Assembly: GCA_964412555.1 (NCBI GenBank)
Contig: CAYPPG010000011.1
Location: 1-64,000 of the forward strand
DNA from: CAYPPG01 sp964412555
Lineage (GTDB): Bacteria; Hinthialibacterota; Hinthialibacteria; Hinthialibacterales; Hinthialibacteraceae
Length of the DNA: 64,000 bases
Direction: 5' to 3'
In this document: in pieces, positions 26,162 to 35,068 of the stretch
Numbering within the stretch: the stretch's first letter is position 1
How the letters are laid out: each line of letters opens with the position of its first letter
Made by a program: the position numbers and the translations under genes
The notes under the pieces: generated by a model
The model's input: the letters and a program-made list of their open reading frames with translations, nothing else
Told to the model about the DNA's origin: nothing
The model's database searches: none

Positions 26162-28222
26162 TTATAAAAGAGTGGAAGGTTCTAACTGAAAGATATAGAC
26201 ACCGGAATTGGTAGTTTCTTTTTCCGGAGAAGAACATTGAACCCGTAGGAGATATTGTTTTTCGGCTTGTAATCCTTCCAACCGTATCTTATGTTCCTGT
26301 GCGGGCATGTTTGTTTCTGCGGATTTGGTCAATTCGAATACCAGCGGTGTTGTAGAGACGAATAGGCGGGCATAGGAAGGATGTTCACTGGTCCACCGAA
26401 TTTCGACCGCTTCTGGTCCGACTTGTTCAATCGAAATATTTCGGAGCCGATTCCATTTCCGGTCTTTCCATCCCAAAATGACCCGTGGAAATTCAGCACG
26501 GATATTGGCTGTGAAATCTTGTATGCGCTTGGCATAAAAGACGGCATAGGTTGAATCCGATTGTTGAGTTAATTGTTTTGCTTTTTGTTCCAAATGCTGG
26601 AGGTTGGCTTCTAGGTGTAAAACTTCGTTTTCATCTTTCGTTTGTTTCCACAACTCGAAGCCCCAATAACATTGTTTGATATAAAATAATAAATCAGTCA
26701 ATAAGCGTTGATGTTCAAGTCTTTGCTGAAGCCAATCAAAATCCGACGGATTGAGAGCTGTCGATAAATGTTTCAATTCCGTCGCTGATTGTTCGAACCA
26801 TGATTTGGCTTCAAAGGCTTCCTGGGCTAAATCGACGAGAGTTTGTTTGCGCGGATTTTTGAGTTCATCCAAAATAAATTGAACGCCGGGATTCTTGGGG
26901 TCTTTTTCCAGTGATTCAAGAGGCGAGAGAAAATCTTTGTTTTCTAGCAAATTTCCACGGTAACTGAACAAAGGAATCCCTTTGGCCATATTCGCCCGCC
27001 GCCACCAAAAAGAAGAGTTGCGCAAGATTTTTTGAAGTATCCGGCCTTCTTCTGAAGCGGGAAATACTCCATAGATGCGTTGAATGGCTTCATCCCACAC
27101 TAAATCTTGCGGAATTTGTGGTTGAGAGAGGATTTTCGATAAAATGAATAAATTAATTTTTAGTGGAGTGTTGAGTACGGCGAAATTCTCTGCGTTGATT
27201 TCTCCGACCATTCCCGTAATATTCCGAGATCGTGCGTTTTGCAGGATTTGTAACAATTCTTCTCCTATACAATTCAGGAATCTAGTGCCTCCCAAATTGG
27301 CTGCATTCAAGTCAATTTCGAGAAGAGTGGGGTGTGATTCGGTGGCATAGAGATCGAATTGCCAGGGTTGAAGAGGATTCGTTTCGATCAGCGGTACCGG
27401 AGTAATTACGCTTATTTTCTCTTCAGGATAGGATTCGAGCACTTCCGTGAGCCAGGGAAACGATTCACTTGCCGGAGTAACGCGAATCATGAGTCTACGA
27501 TTGCATTCGTCGACAACGACGGAGCGTATCATATCGATGACAAATTGAATTCTCTCCTGTGGAGAAAGCGGGGGTTGGCCGGGTAGAACGATCGCTTCCC
27601 ATGGCTTTAATTGGGCGTGGTCGAATGATAAAACGATTCCGTCGATTTCAGGGATCGATTTCAACACTTCCCGATAAGCGGTTTGCCGCGCCACCGCTAA
27701 CGGCGCGATAAGATTAAATTGAAAACTCCGGCCCTCCAGATTCAATTCCTGGCTCCGAATATAAGAAGAGATGCCAAGACCTTCGGCTTGTCGAACAATA
27801 TCTTCCACGACAGATCGTTTTGCCGGATTCAGTATCAATTCATCCACTGTATGTATGAGTTCGCCGCCCAGTTCGATGTGATTAATGCTATATTCGAGCG
27901 CTTTATTCATTATTGAATTGATCGAATCCCGATCCTGCCGGGTGAATAGCAATCCGATTTCCACATCCGGTATTCGTTGAGAAGGGGGAGCCGTTGCCTT
28001 TGTTGCGTCCTCAACGATGGGTGGTGAGGTTTCCGGAATCTGTTCTTCCGGTGGTTTTGTTTGTTCCTGAGGTGGATAATATTGCGGTTTATCGTCACGA
28101 GTATCCACTTGACTACAGCCGGAAACCATGCAAAGGAGGAGTAGAAAACAAAAAAAGGGTTCAATTATCGGCTTTTTCTTCAAGAAAGTAGATTCTGACT
28201 GATTTAGAATTTGTTTACGCAT
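26162..28222 (-). CDS. Large lipoprotein, TIM-barrel-like, unknown function
   Basis: The start at 28222 (MRKQILNQ, GGGGGAGGAG site 7 bp upstream) is preferred over the ATG ten codons earlier. The 686 residues include a lipobox ending VSGC at Cys36, then a Pro-rich linker (about 45-80). The body has alternating strand/helix patterns (IGLLF, HIELGGEL, IDGIVLSFDHAQL, RLMIRVTP, LLEIDLNAANLGG) that look like a glycoside-hydrolase-type TIM barrel. A helical part and a fibronectin III-like end (VEIRWTSEHPSYARLFVST) follow. No catalytic residues can be assigned. It overlaps the end of the upstream glycosyltransferase gene by 8 bp, so the two are co-translated. Confidence 0.8.
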   Translation of the reverse strand: MRKQILNQSESTFLKKKPIIEPFFCFLLLLCMVSGCSQVDTRDDKPQYYPPQEQTKPPEEQIPETSPPIVEDATKATAPPSQRIPDVEIGLLFTRQDRDSINSIMNKALEYSINHIELGGELIHTVDELILNPAKRSVVEDIVRQAEGLGISSYIRSQELNLEGRSFQFNLIAPLAVARQTAYREVLKSIPEIDGIVLSFDHAQLKPWEAIVLPGQPPLSPQERIQFVIDMIRSVVVDECNRRLMIRVTPASESFPWLTEVLESYPEEKISVITPVPLIETNPLQPWQFDLYATESHPTLLEIDLNAANLGGTRFLNCIGEELLQILQNARSRNITGMVGEINAENFAVLNTPLKINLFILSKILSQPQIPQDLVWDEAIQRIYGVFPASEEGRILQKILRNSSFWWRRANMAKGIPLFSYRGNLLENKDFLSPLESLEKDPKNPGVQFILDELKNPRKQTLVDLAQEAFEAKSWFEQSATELKHLSTALNPSDFDWLQQRLEHQRLLTDLLFYIKQCYWGFELWKQTKDENEVLHLEANLQHLEQKAKQLTQQSDSTYAVFYAKRIQDFTANIRAEFPRVILGWKDRKWNRLRNISIEQVGPEAVEIRWTSEHPSYARLFVSTTPLVFELTKSAETNMPAQEHKIRLEGLQAEKQYLLRVQCSSPEKETTNSGVYIFQLEPSTLL

Positions 28223-29384
28223 GGGAACTCCTCCCCCTGGATAATTTCTCACTTAATATATCCTTTAAAAACCAGTATAGATTTTCCCCCAGGACAGGCA
28301 AAGCATAGTGTTGGACAACGGATTTCCTAGCATTTGTGCCTAATTCGTTTCGAAGAGAGACACTGCGAGCGAGCCGAATCATTCCCTCCGTGAATTCACG
28401 GTCATTGTGAGCAAGGAAGCCGCTTTCCAAATGGGAAAGCACATGATTGACTTCACCGACAGCGGAAGCGATGACCGGTAAGCCGGTTGCCATATATTCA
28501 AAGAGTTTTGTCGGACTTTTGGATTGCAGCCATTGATCGTTACCACTTACGGGTAATAGACCGATATCAACGCTTCGCAGCAATTCCGGCATCCGTTCCG
28601 GTTGTATCCAATCTCGAAATTCGACGAACAAATTGCCATATTCGTGTTGAACGGTGTTTTTTACTTCATCCCACTTTGCGCCGCCTCCAATGATGAGCAG
28701 ACGCACGTTCTCGATTTCTTGTTGGACAGCATGAAACGCTTTCGTCATCAAGAGGAGGTTATTTACGATCGGTTCTCCCCATACGAGTCCATTCCAGAAA
28801 AACGTGATGGTATCATTGAAGGGTTTTGGATCGGCCGGAAAGAAAACCGAATCATCGACACCGGTCGGAATATAAGAAACGTGGTTGTTGTGTTGGTGAA
28901 GAAAATCCCTTAGAGCATGGCTGGCGGCTACACACCCCCGAGCGCGCCGTGCCAATCGATAAGTGATTTCATCCCACCGATTGGTACCAAAAAAGAGTCG
29001 GTTCAGTGTTCCACGGAAGAAAAAATTGGATAGTGGAATATCATAATCGTCGTAATCGAATATAAAATCGGGGCAAAATCCCAACCGATGCAACAGATAG
29101 GGAGCAGCAGCGTGAAAATGAGCTTTTTGGATATACAAGACTGTCTGTTTTTCATGGAACAGCCGGCACAGCGCTTTCCATGTCAGAATCAATTTCTCAC
29201 GATCCCGTAAACTTTCATACATGGCCGCTTCGGATTTATTCGGGGCGAGATCGTCTCGAAAGGAAAGAACCGCCGTTTCGACGCCCGGCATCGTGGATAA
29301 AAACTTGGCGAAATGATAACAGCGCACTCGTGTATGCGGATATCCATAACCGCTGTGCCCAATGAAAAGAATCCGCATATTCAT
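28215..29384 (-). CDS. Glycosyltransferase, group 1 (GT4-like)
   Basis: The 389-residue protein begins MNMRILFIGHSGYGYPHTRVRCYHFAKFL; a second ATG two codons on is also possible. It has a GT-B architecture: an N-terminal half with the acceptor domain, then SYIPTGVDDSVFFP, LLIIGGGAKWDE and the C-terminal donor-site motif SPTKLFEYMATGLPVIASAVGEV. It probably adds a sugar to an envelope glycan or lipid carrier. It is between the O-antigen-ligase-like gene and the lipoprotein on the same strand, consistent with surface polysaccharide work. The exact sugar is unknown. Confidence 0.88.
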   Translation of the reverse strand: MNMRILFIGHSGYGYPHTRVRCYHFAKFLSTMPGVETAVLSFRDDLAPNKSEAAMYESLRDREKLILTWKALCRLFHEKQTVLYIQKAHFHAAAPYLLHRLGFCPDFIFDYDDYDIPLSNFFFRGTLNRLFFGTNRWDEITYRLARRARGCVAASHALRDFLHQHNNHVSYIPTGVDDSVFFPADPKPFNDTITFFWNGLVWGEPIVNNLLLMTKAFHAVQQEIENVRLLIIGGGAKWDEVKNTVQHEYGNLFVEFRDWIQPERMPELLRSVDIGLLPVSGNDQWLQSKSPTKLFEYMATGLPVIASAVGEVNHVLSHLESGFLAHNDREFTEGMIRLARSVSLRNELGTNARKSVVQHYALPVLGENLYWFLKDILSEKLSRGRSSHA

Positions 29385-29424
29385 TCGATTTATTCCAGTG
29401 CAATAACGAATTCAGGAAGAATGT

Positions 29425-32400
29425 TCAATTATTATTTTCTTCCGGTTCATTATCTTGCGGTACAATGAGATTTTCTTTTTGTTCTTGTTGATCTTCAGGG
29501 AGTTGAATATTCGGTTTGAAATCAGGACCCAGAAGTTCTTGGAGCCGAGGATCGGCCATATAAAATTTTGCCATAAAACCTGCAGTATCTTCTTGCAGAA
29601 CTTTCCGAGCTTCGTCTCCTCCTTTTTCTACGGCTTTTTGTATTTGAGGAAATATGTCACCCCATACTGTACCGCTCATCATCTTAATACGGGCATAACT
29701 GATATGATCCGCCCAAGTGGGATTTCCACTATTGATTATTTTTGCGAATGTGCTTGCTGCTTCCTTATATTTTTGTTGTTCAAGATAGAGATTGACCAGA
29801 CTTCTCCGAGTCATTTCATCATTAGGTTTTATCTTCAAATAGGTTTCCCATTTGTCAATCGCTTGATCTTTTTTGCCGAGTTTGTTGCATATTTCTCCAT
29901 ACAACCAATAAAAAGCATCATCGGGAGGAACGGAAATCACTTTTTCGGCTTTTTGGATGGCGTCATAAGCCAACTCAAAATTTTGTTGTTCTTTTTTAGT
30001 CGACTCATGTGCTATTGTTATATATAAGCGATAGAGTTCAGGTTCTTCAATGCTCGCGACTTCAGAGGGGGTATCTTGAGGGAGGGGTTGATTGATGGTT
30101 TGAGGGAGTTGTTGATTTTCAAGTGAGACTTTCAAATTACCACCTATATTCATTGGACCGAATGATTGCACCAGCGGCATGATTGCCTCTTTGGCTTTTT
30201 TGTCGCTAGCGGCATGCATACGGGAACGTAAACTCAAGGCTAGATATTTATCTGTAGCGGCCATTGCCCTTTTGAAGTCCTGCTTGGACATGAAGCATTG
30301 GGCGAGGAAACGGTAGATTTCCGTTTTGGAGGGATCGACGACCAAAGCCAATTCGAGTGAATCGATTGCTTTGTCAAATTCTTTTTGACGCATATACCCC
30401 AGGCCCATGTTGTAATGGGCAAAAATCTGTTCACGATCGATTTGGAAAACTCGCTTATACGCTTCGCTGGAAAGGGTAAAACTCGGTAATTTATCGTATA
30501 AAACTCCGAGGTTGTTGTGTGCCCATTTGTAATTGGGATTCATGTAGACATCGGTCTGAAGTGCGATGATTCCATATTCAAGCAATTTATCCCTTTCTAC
30601 ATTCGCCAATCCCATTTGTTGTAATCGGCGTTGTCCCGCTTCTCCTTGATATTGGGCATTATCGATTTCAGTGACGGCATCGATGTAGTACCTTCCCAAG
30701 ATATAGTACATCTCCATTTGATAGGGAAACTGCTTTAATCCATTCTGGAAACAATAAAACATGAGAAGATATCTTCCGGAGTCATGCGCCAACATGCCTT
30801 GGCGAAGCCACATTTCGCCGATCAATTGTTTCTGATTCCCTGCACCGAGTGGCAGAATCAATGCAAAGAGCAACAAAAATCGAAAAGGCCGGGGGATGTA
30901 TCGGGTATAGCGTTGAACGCGTGTCAATGATTCTTCTGTGGTTCCATATTTCGGTTGAGGAATGCCTTCCATTGAGCGTCTGATAACCTGGAAAGCAGCC
31001 ACGCAGACTCCAGTTACAAGAAAATAGGTGGCAGCAGAGGATTGAATGACGAACGTATGCCCAAATGCGCAGCTGATAATGGCGACGATAATTCCCCCGA
31101 GTATACCAAGTTGTAAAAAGAAATAAAATTCTCTTTCATAGGGGCGCAAGGAACGTTTGACTTCCTTTTGATCTTCTTCTTGTAGAGATTCTTTGGCGGT
31201 GGCAATATCTTGAATGCGAAGGAGTGTAAAAGAACGGAAAATCAAATATACTGCGGTTGCAATCAACCAGTACCATCCAAATAATCCGAAAATACCAAAT
31301 TCGGCTGCATGATATAGATGGTCGTTGTGCACTTTTCTCGCCAATGTTTCTTCCCCTAATACTTTTCGTTCCAGTTGGCTTTCGTAACGGGGATGCATCA
31401 CTTTGAAGTTCCCTGCTCCAATACCGGTTATCGGGACGTCGATAATGTTGCGAATCGCCGCATCCATACATTGCAACCGGAAGACAATCGGTGGGATTCC
31501 ATCCGGCCGGTTATCACCGTCTACATCTACCCAGGAGGCCATGGTTGTCATTTTGGTTCGAACTTTATTAGGAGTACTGGCCAATAGGGTGGCAAGTACG
31601 GCTAACAGGAGAACACTGAGAATCAGAAGGTGGCGGAACCATTTTTCCGCTTTTCCCCGTGTCATTTTTAGGATTCCCGTCCTCGTTATCCAAGGAATGA
31701 CTTTGTAATAGACCAGAAGAAACAGGACGGTCGGAATAGAGAATAAGAATCCCATATAAGAAGCATTACAGTCGATATAGAGCATCGCAATAGCGTTCAT
31801 CATCGACACAAAAGTGAAAAAAATGAGTTCGGCTGGTCGGCGAAGATGGCAAAAGATCATCGCGAAGCAGATGGGGGAAGCAATATTCAAGAATTCAGCG
31901 GTGTAATTCTCGTTCCCCATGAAAGAGACAGGTTTGTGGGTGTATTTTTGAAGACCGAAGGGTTCCGCGATTTGAAAAAAAGTTGTCCAGTTGAACCATT
32001 GTGCCAATGCATAGAGATCGACGATAATGCATAATACTCCTAAGAGGTAGGCTAACACTTCGAAATCTTTCAAACGGGTGAAAAATTTCGGAATCAAGAC
32101 GACAAAAATAATGCAGGCTAAAATAAAGGTAATCGTTTCCCACGATTCTGTAAGATTGACGGCGACCAAACTTGTGATCATCACCGTCATGAAGAAAAAT
32201 GCGGCCGGCGCTGCGATCGCGGAGCGGATAAATCGCCTTCCACCGGCTATGACGGCCCAACAGGCGGCGAGTATCAATATCAAGAATTGGAACGAAGCGG
32301 CTTTCGGAACGGCATAATGACGCCACGTCATTGTGTAGAATATCAGTGGTACATACACCATTGCAAAAATGATGATCAAACGGCCGCTTAAAAAAGAGAA

Positions 32401-32457
32401 TCGTTCCCAAAAAGACAATGGTTGAGGGGGAACAGTCGTATTGGATGAAGCATTCAT
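29425..32457 (-). CDS. O-antigen ligase/polymerase-like membrane protein with TPR repeats
   Basis: The start at 32457 (MNASSNTTVPPQ, GAGGAG site about 12 bp upstream) removes a 33-residue leader that lacks support. The 1,010-residue product has about a dozen membrane segments up to residue 535. It holds the Wzy_C/WaaL-type periplasmic motif HNDHLYHAAEFGIFGLFGWY near residue 380. Residues 560-950 hold TPRs (ILGRYYIDA, AHYNMGLGYMRQKEFDKAI, YWLYGEICNKLGKKDQAIDKWETYLKIKPND). The end is Gln/Asn/Glu-rich. Such proteins join or polymerise undecaprenyl-linked glycans or glycosylate pilins. It heads the glycosyltransferase/lipoprotein group. Confidence 0.88.
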   Translation of the reverse strand: MNASSNTTVPPQPLSFWERFSFLSGRLIIIFAMVYVPLIFYTMTWRHYAVPKAASFQFLILILAACWAVIAGGRRFIRSAIAAPAAFFFMTVMITSLVAVNLTESWETITFILACIIFVVLIPKFFTRLKDFEVLAYLLGVLCIIVDLYALAQWFNWTTFFQIAEPFGLQKYTHKPVSFMGNENYTAEFLNIASPICFAMIFCHLRRPAELIFFTFVSMMNAIAMLYIDCNASYMGFLFSIPTVLFLLVYYKVIPWITRTGILKMTRGKAEKWFRHLLILSVLLLAVLATLLASTPNKVRTKMTTMASWVDVDGDNRPDGIPPIVFRLQCMDAAIRNIIDVPITGIGAGNFKVMHPRYESQLERKVLGEETLARKVHNDHLYHAAEFGIFGLFGWYWLIATAVYLIFRSFTLLRIQDIATAKESLQEEDQKEVKRSLRPYEREFYFFLQLGILGGIIVAIISCAFGHTFVIQSSAATYFLVTGVCVAAFQVIRRSMEGIPQPKYGTTEESLTRVQRYTRYIPRPFRFLLLFALILPLGAGNQKQLIGEMWLRQGMLAHDSGRYLLMFYCFQNGLKQFPYQMEMYYILGRYYIDAVTEIDNAQYQGEAGQRRLQQMGLANVERDKLLEYGIIALQTDVYMNPNYKWAHNNLGVLYDKLPSFTLSSEAYKRVFQIDREQIFAHYNMGLGYMRQKEFDKAIDSLELALVVDPSKTEIYRFLAQCFMSKQDFKRAMAATDKYLALSLRSRMHAASDKKAKEAIMPLVQSFGPMNIGGNLKVSLENQQLPQTINQPLPQDTPSEVASIEEPELYRLYITIAHESTKKEQQNFELAYDAIQKAEKVISVPPDDAFYWLYGEICNKLGKKDQAIDKWETYLKIKPNDEMTRRSLVNLYLEQQKYKEAASTFAKIINSGNPTWADHISYARIKMMSGTVWGDIFPQIQKAVEKGGDEARKVLQEDTAGFMAKFYMADPRLQELLGPDFKPNIQLPEDQQEQKENLIVPQDNEPEENNN

Positions 32458-32523
32458 GTATATCGCTTTCTCCTCGTTCCTCGAAGATCGAGAACTGTTG
32501 GGATTATCATATTCTATCGGAAT

Positions 32524-32607
32524 GTGGTAGTATAAACCAAGCTTTGGAAGATGCAATCATTGTGAACATCTTCGCATTTCGTATTTTTTTCTGTTTTATA
32601 CTACCAC
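32524..32607. promoter_or_regulatory. Divergent control region with perfect 13-bp inverted repeat
   Basis: GTGGTAGTATAAA (32524-32536) and its exact complement TTTATACTACCAC (32595-32607) flank 58 bp in the space between the ligase-like gene (-) and aroQ (+). Each arm contains TATACT in the outward-reading direction, so the two copies could be the -10 boxes of divergent promoters or paired operator half-sites. The -35 boxes are poor. Confidence 0.45.
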
Positions 32608-32721
32608 GAAATGGATTTCATGATACCGGCTCTTTCTTTTGCCGTTCATGGCGTTTTCTGGTTCGTGGAAGACTCGTTTGGATATCAAAAACGAAAACGG
32701 CTTGAAGGGATAAATGTAACC

Positions 32722-33171
32722 ATGACAAATATTCTGATAATTCATGGCCCCAATTTGCATATGCTTGGAAAGCGGGAACCGGAAGTGTACGGCCGATTGA
32801 CTTTACAGGATATCAATGATCAAGTGGAGGAACTGGCCCGCGAGTTGGGAGTGCAAATTCGCATCGAGCAAAGTAACGGTGAAGGAGAGATCGTAACTTT
32901 GATCGGAGAGGCTTCCACATGGGCGAACGCCATTGTAATCAACCCGGCCGCTTATACGCATACCTCGATTGCCATTCGGGACGCCATTGCCGCGGCGGGG
33001 CTGCCTACCGTTGAAATTCATATATCCAATATACACAAACGGGAGGAGTTTCGCCATACATCCTATATTGCCGGTGTCGCGGTCGGGCAGATTGCCGGTT
33101 TCGGTGCTGAAAGTTATTTGTTGGGATTGCGAGCTGCATGTTCACTTTGTTCGAATTCATCCCGTTCTTAA
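32722..33171 (+). CDS. aroQ: 3-dehydroquinate dehydratase, type II
   Basis: The start at 32722 (MTNILIIHGPNLHMLGKREP) gives 149 residues, the family length; the upstream in-frame extension is not conserved. Type II dehydroquinase converts 3-dehydroquinate to 3-dehydroshikimate in the shikimate pathway. Visible active-site parts are Arg and Tyr in REPEVYG, Asn in INPAAYTHTS, and His in EIHISNIHKREEFRHTSY. The last 34 bp overlap the next gene. No other aro gene is near. Confidence 0.95.
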   Translation: MTNILIIHGPNLHMLGKREPEVYGRLTLQDINDQVEELARELGVQIRIEQSNGEGEIVTLIGEASTWANAIVINPAAYTHTSIAIRDAIAAAGLPTVEIHISNIHKREEFRHTSYIAGVAVGQIAGFGAESYLLGLRAACSLCSNSSRS

Positions 33172-34925
33172 TTGCTCCTTTTTTAATGCCGGGGATGTCC
33201 GCTCCGTTTCGTCTTGCCGCGTTTTTATTTCTATTTTCATACTTGATTGTTATTTTCTGGGGGTATACTTTTTGCTCTTCCAAGCCGCCGTATGGCCGTT
33301 GGTTTTCTCCTTTTCTCCTCCCGGTTTTTGCCGGAATTCTATTTCTCTATTTCGTGATTCCCGATGATTGGACCCGATATGCGGTATGGCCTGGAATTGT
33401 CGCCGGTGGGGGTTTGTTTCTGGGTATTTTGTCTATCCGGAAAGTGAATCGGATAGCGGGACTCCTTACAACTGTAGTCTTGTGGAGCCTTGTCGGAATT
33501 CATTTAGTGGATTTCCCTTTATTTGTTCAAGGGGATCTTCAAAATCAAATCGAGCGTTTTTTTCCAGTTTCGCGCGAAACATTTGAAGCGGGAGGGATTT
33601 TACTGCCTGCGATTCTTATTCCGGATCATGCCGCCGATGACACTCTTGCAAAAATGGCCGTGATTTTTCTTACTTCGCTTCTCGTGGCTTTTTTTTATGG
33701 TTTTACCAACCGTTTTTTCCGGTTTCTATCGGGTTCTATCTTGTTTTTCTGGTTTGTTTTTTTGCTTGTGTATATCGGGAATTATGCCTTTTACGTGGTT
33801 GGATTTCCTCTTTTGATATTCACTTTTTTTTCCACTCTCCATACCGGTATTATGTCTTGGAAGAAGGTTCTTTTATTTATTGGAATTGCCCTCCTTTGTG
33901 TTTTGGGAACCACGGACATTCTTCTACCTATTTCTTTTTGGTTGAATGTTGCGATCGAAAATACCGGTCTTTTGATCAAATCTTGGGACATGGGAGCATG
34001 GATTGGCGGAGGAATTCTCGAACCGTTCCAAATTGGAATGAATGAAAATCCTCGAATGTATCTTTGTTGCCTTGTTATCGCGGCTGGTGTGATTTTACTT
34101 TTTTACGAACGGTGGTCTACGGGAAAGTCGAATCCTGTTTTAATCTCTATGGGATTTTCTATTCTGTTCTTTTGTATATTCATGAATTATTCCTCTGTTT
34201 TGGCCGTGATGGGAAATCCTCTTTCCTGGGTGGCTATCGGTTTCGTGATTGGGGGACTCTGCGATGAATATGAAGAAGAGGCGAATGAAAATCCTCAGGA
34301 ATTGAACTCGAAATGGATTACCGCTTTCAAGGGAGGACTTGTGTGTTTGTGTGGAGTTACACTGTATCATTTTTATGTGGAAATGGCGGCTGAGTCTGCT
34401 TTGAAGCGATATTCGGCGGAGCGTACACAAACTGCTCGTATTGCCTGCTTGGAAGAAGGACTTCAAATGGCTCCTTACCGGCCGGACTTATCATCCTTAT
34501 ATGCCGTGACAGTGCTGCAAACGTTATCGTTTCCCTCTCTTTTACCTTCCAATTCTCAATTATCCCGATTAGATCAAGCGTTGCTTGTGAGTGCGAAAAA
34601 ACACTATATTCCACTTTTAGCCTATAAAAGGCTTTTCGATTTATATTTTGTTCATTCTAAACCGGAACGATCCATTCAAGTTCTTTCAGCCGCTGTTCAA
34701 TTTTTTCCGGAACAGGTTTTACTGCACGAATGGTTGGGAGATCGATTAGAAACGATTGGGCGGCGGGAAGAAGCAATTCATCACTATCAAATTTGTGTCA
34801 ATCTGAATCCGGTTACGATACGATATCGTGAAAAATTAGCGAAAGCCTATCAATTAGCCGGACGAATGGATGAATATGAATTGGAAATCGAACGATTGAG
34901 AATACTGAACCCGGTTTATCAATAA
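33138..34925 (+). CDS. Multi-pass membrane protein with C-terminal TPR repeats, unknown function
   Basis: The 595-residue product has about ten to twelve hydrophobic segments from residue 5 to about 415. A soluble tail has TPR-like repeats (LLAYKRLFDLYFVHSKPERSIQVLSAAVQFFPEQ, LLHEWLGDRLETIGRREEAIHHYQICVNLNP). The layout resembles the ligase-like gene on the other strand but no Wzy_C motif was seen. The start overlaps aroQ by 34 bp with a weak ribosome site, so coupled translation is likely. I do not recognise a family. Confidence 0.8.
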   Translation: MFTLFEFIPFLIAPFLMPGMSAPFRLAAFLFLFSYLIVIFWGYTFCSSKPPYGRWFSPFLLPVFAGILFLYFVIPDDWTRYAVWPGIVAGGGLFLGILSIRKVNRIAGLLTTVVLWSLVGIHLVDFPLFVQGDLQNQIERFFPVSRETFEAGGILLPAILIPDHAADDTLAKMAVIFLTSLLVAFFYGFTNRFFRFLSGSILFFWFVFLLVYIGNYAFYVVGFPLLIFTFFSTLHTGIMSWKKVLLFIGIALLCVLGTTDILLPISFWLNVAIENTGLLIKSWDMGAWIGGGILEPFQIGMNENPRMYLCCLVIAAGVILLFYERWSTGKSNPVLISMGFSILFFCIFMNYSSVLAVMGNPLSWVAIGFVIGGLCDEYEEEANENPQELNSKWITAFKGGLVCLCGVTLYHFYVEMAAESALKRYSAERTQTARIACLEEGLQMAPYRPDLSSLYAVTVLQTLSFPSLLPSNSQLSRLDQALLVSAKKHYIPLLAYKRLFDLYFVHSKPERSIQVLSAAVQFFPEQVLLHEWLGDRLETIGRREEAIHHYQICVNLNPVTIRYREKLAKAYQLAGRMDEYELEIERLRILNPVYQ

Positions 34926-34935
34926 TTCCGGTTTG

Positions 34936-35007
34936 GCTTAGAAAGCGTACAGATATTTTTGAAAGTACTGTTGCATCAAAGGAGAATGTAAGTATTCTAA
35001 GCTTTTT
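34936..35007 (+). terminator. Possible terminator or leader structure before mgtE
   Basis: GCTTAGAA (34936-34943) pairs with TTCTAAGC (34995-35002), followed by TTTTTGG. The loop is about 50 nt, long for an intrinsic terminator. It could end the upstream membrane-protein transcript or be part of an mgtE leader. No M-box riboswitch consensus was recognised. Confidence 0.3.
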
Positions 35008-35068
35008 GGTTTATTCCTTCATGGAAAGAGAGATGCGATTGAATTATAGATAATTAGGAGCTTGTGCG

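Noticed and set aside
34926..35068. Mg2+ riboswitch before mgtE
   Set aside because: The space is only 143 bp and no M-box consensus elements were recognised; only a long-loop stem is visible.
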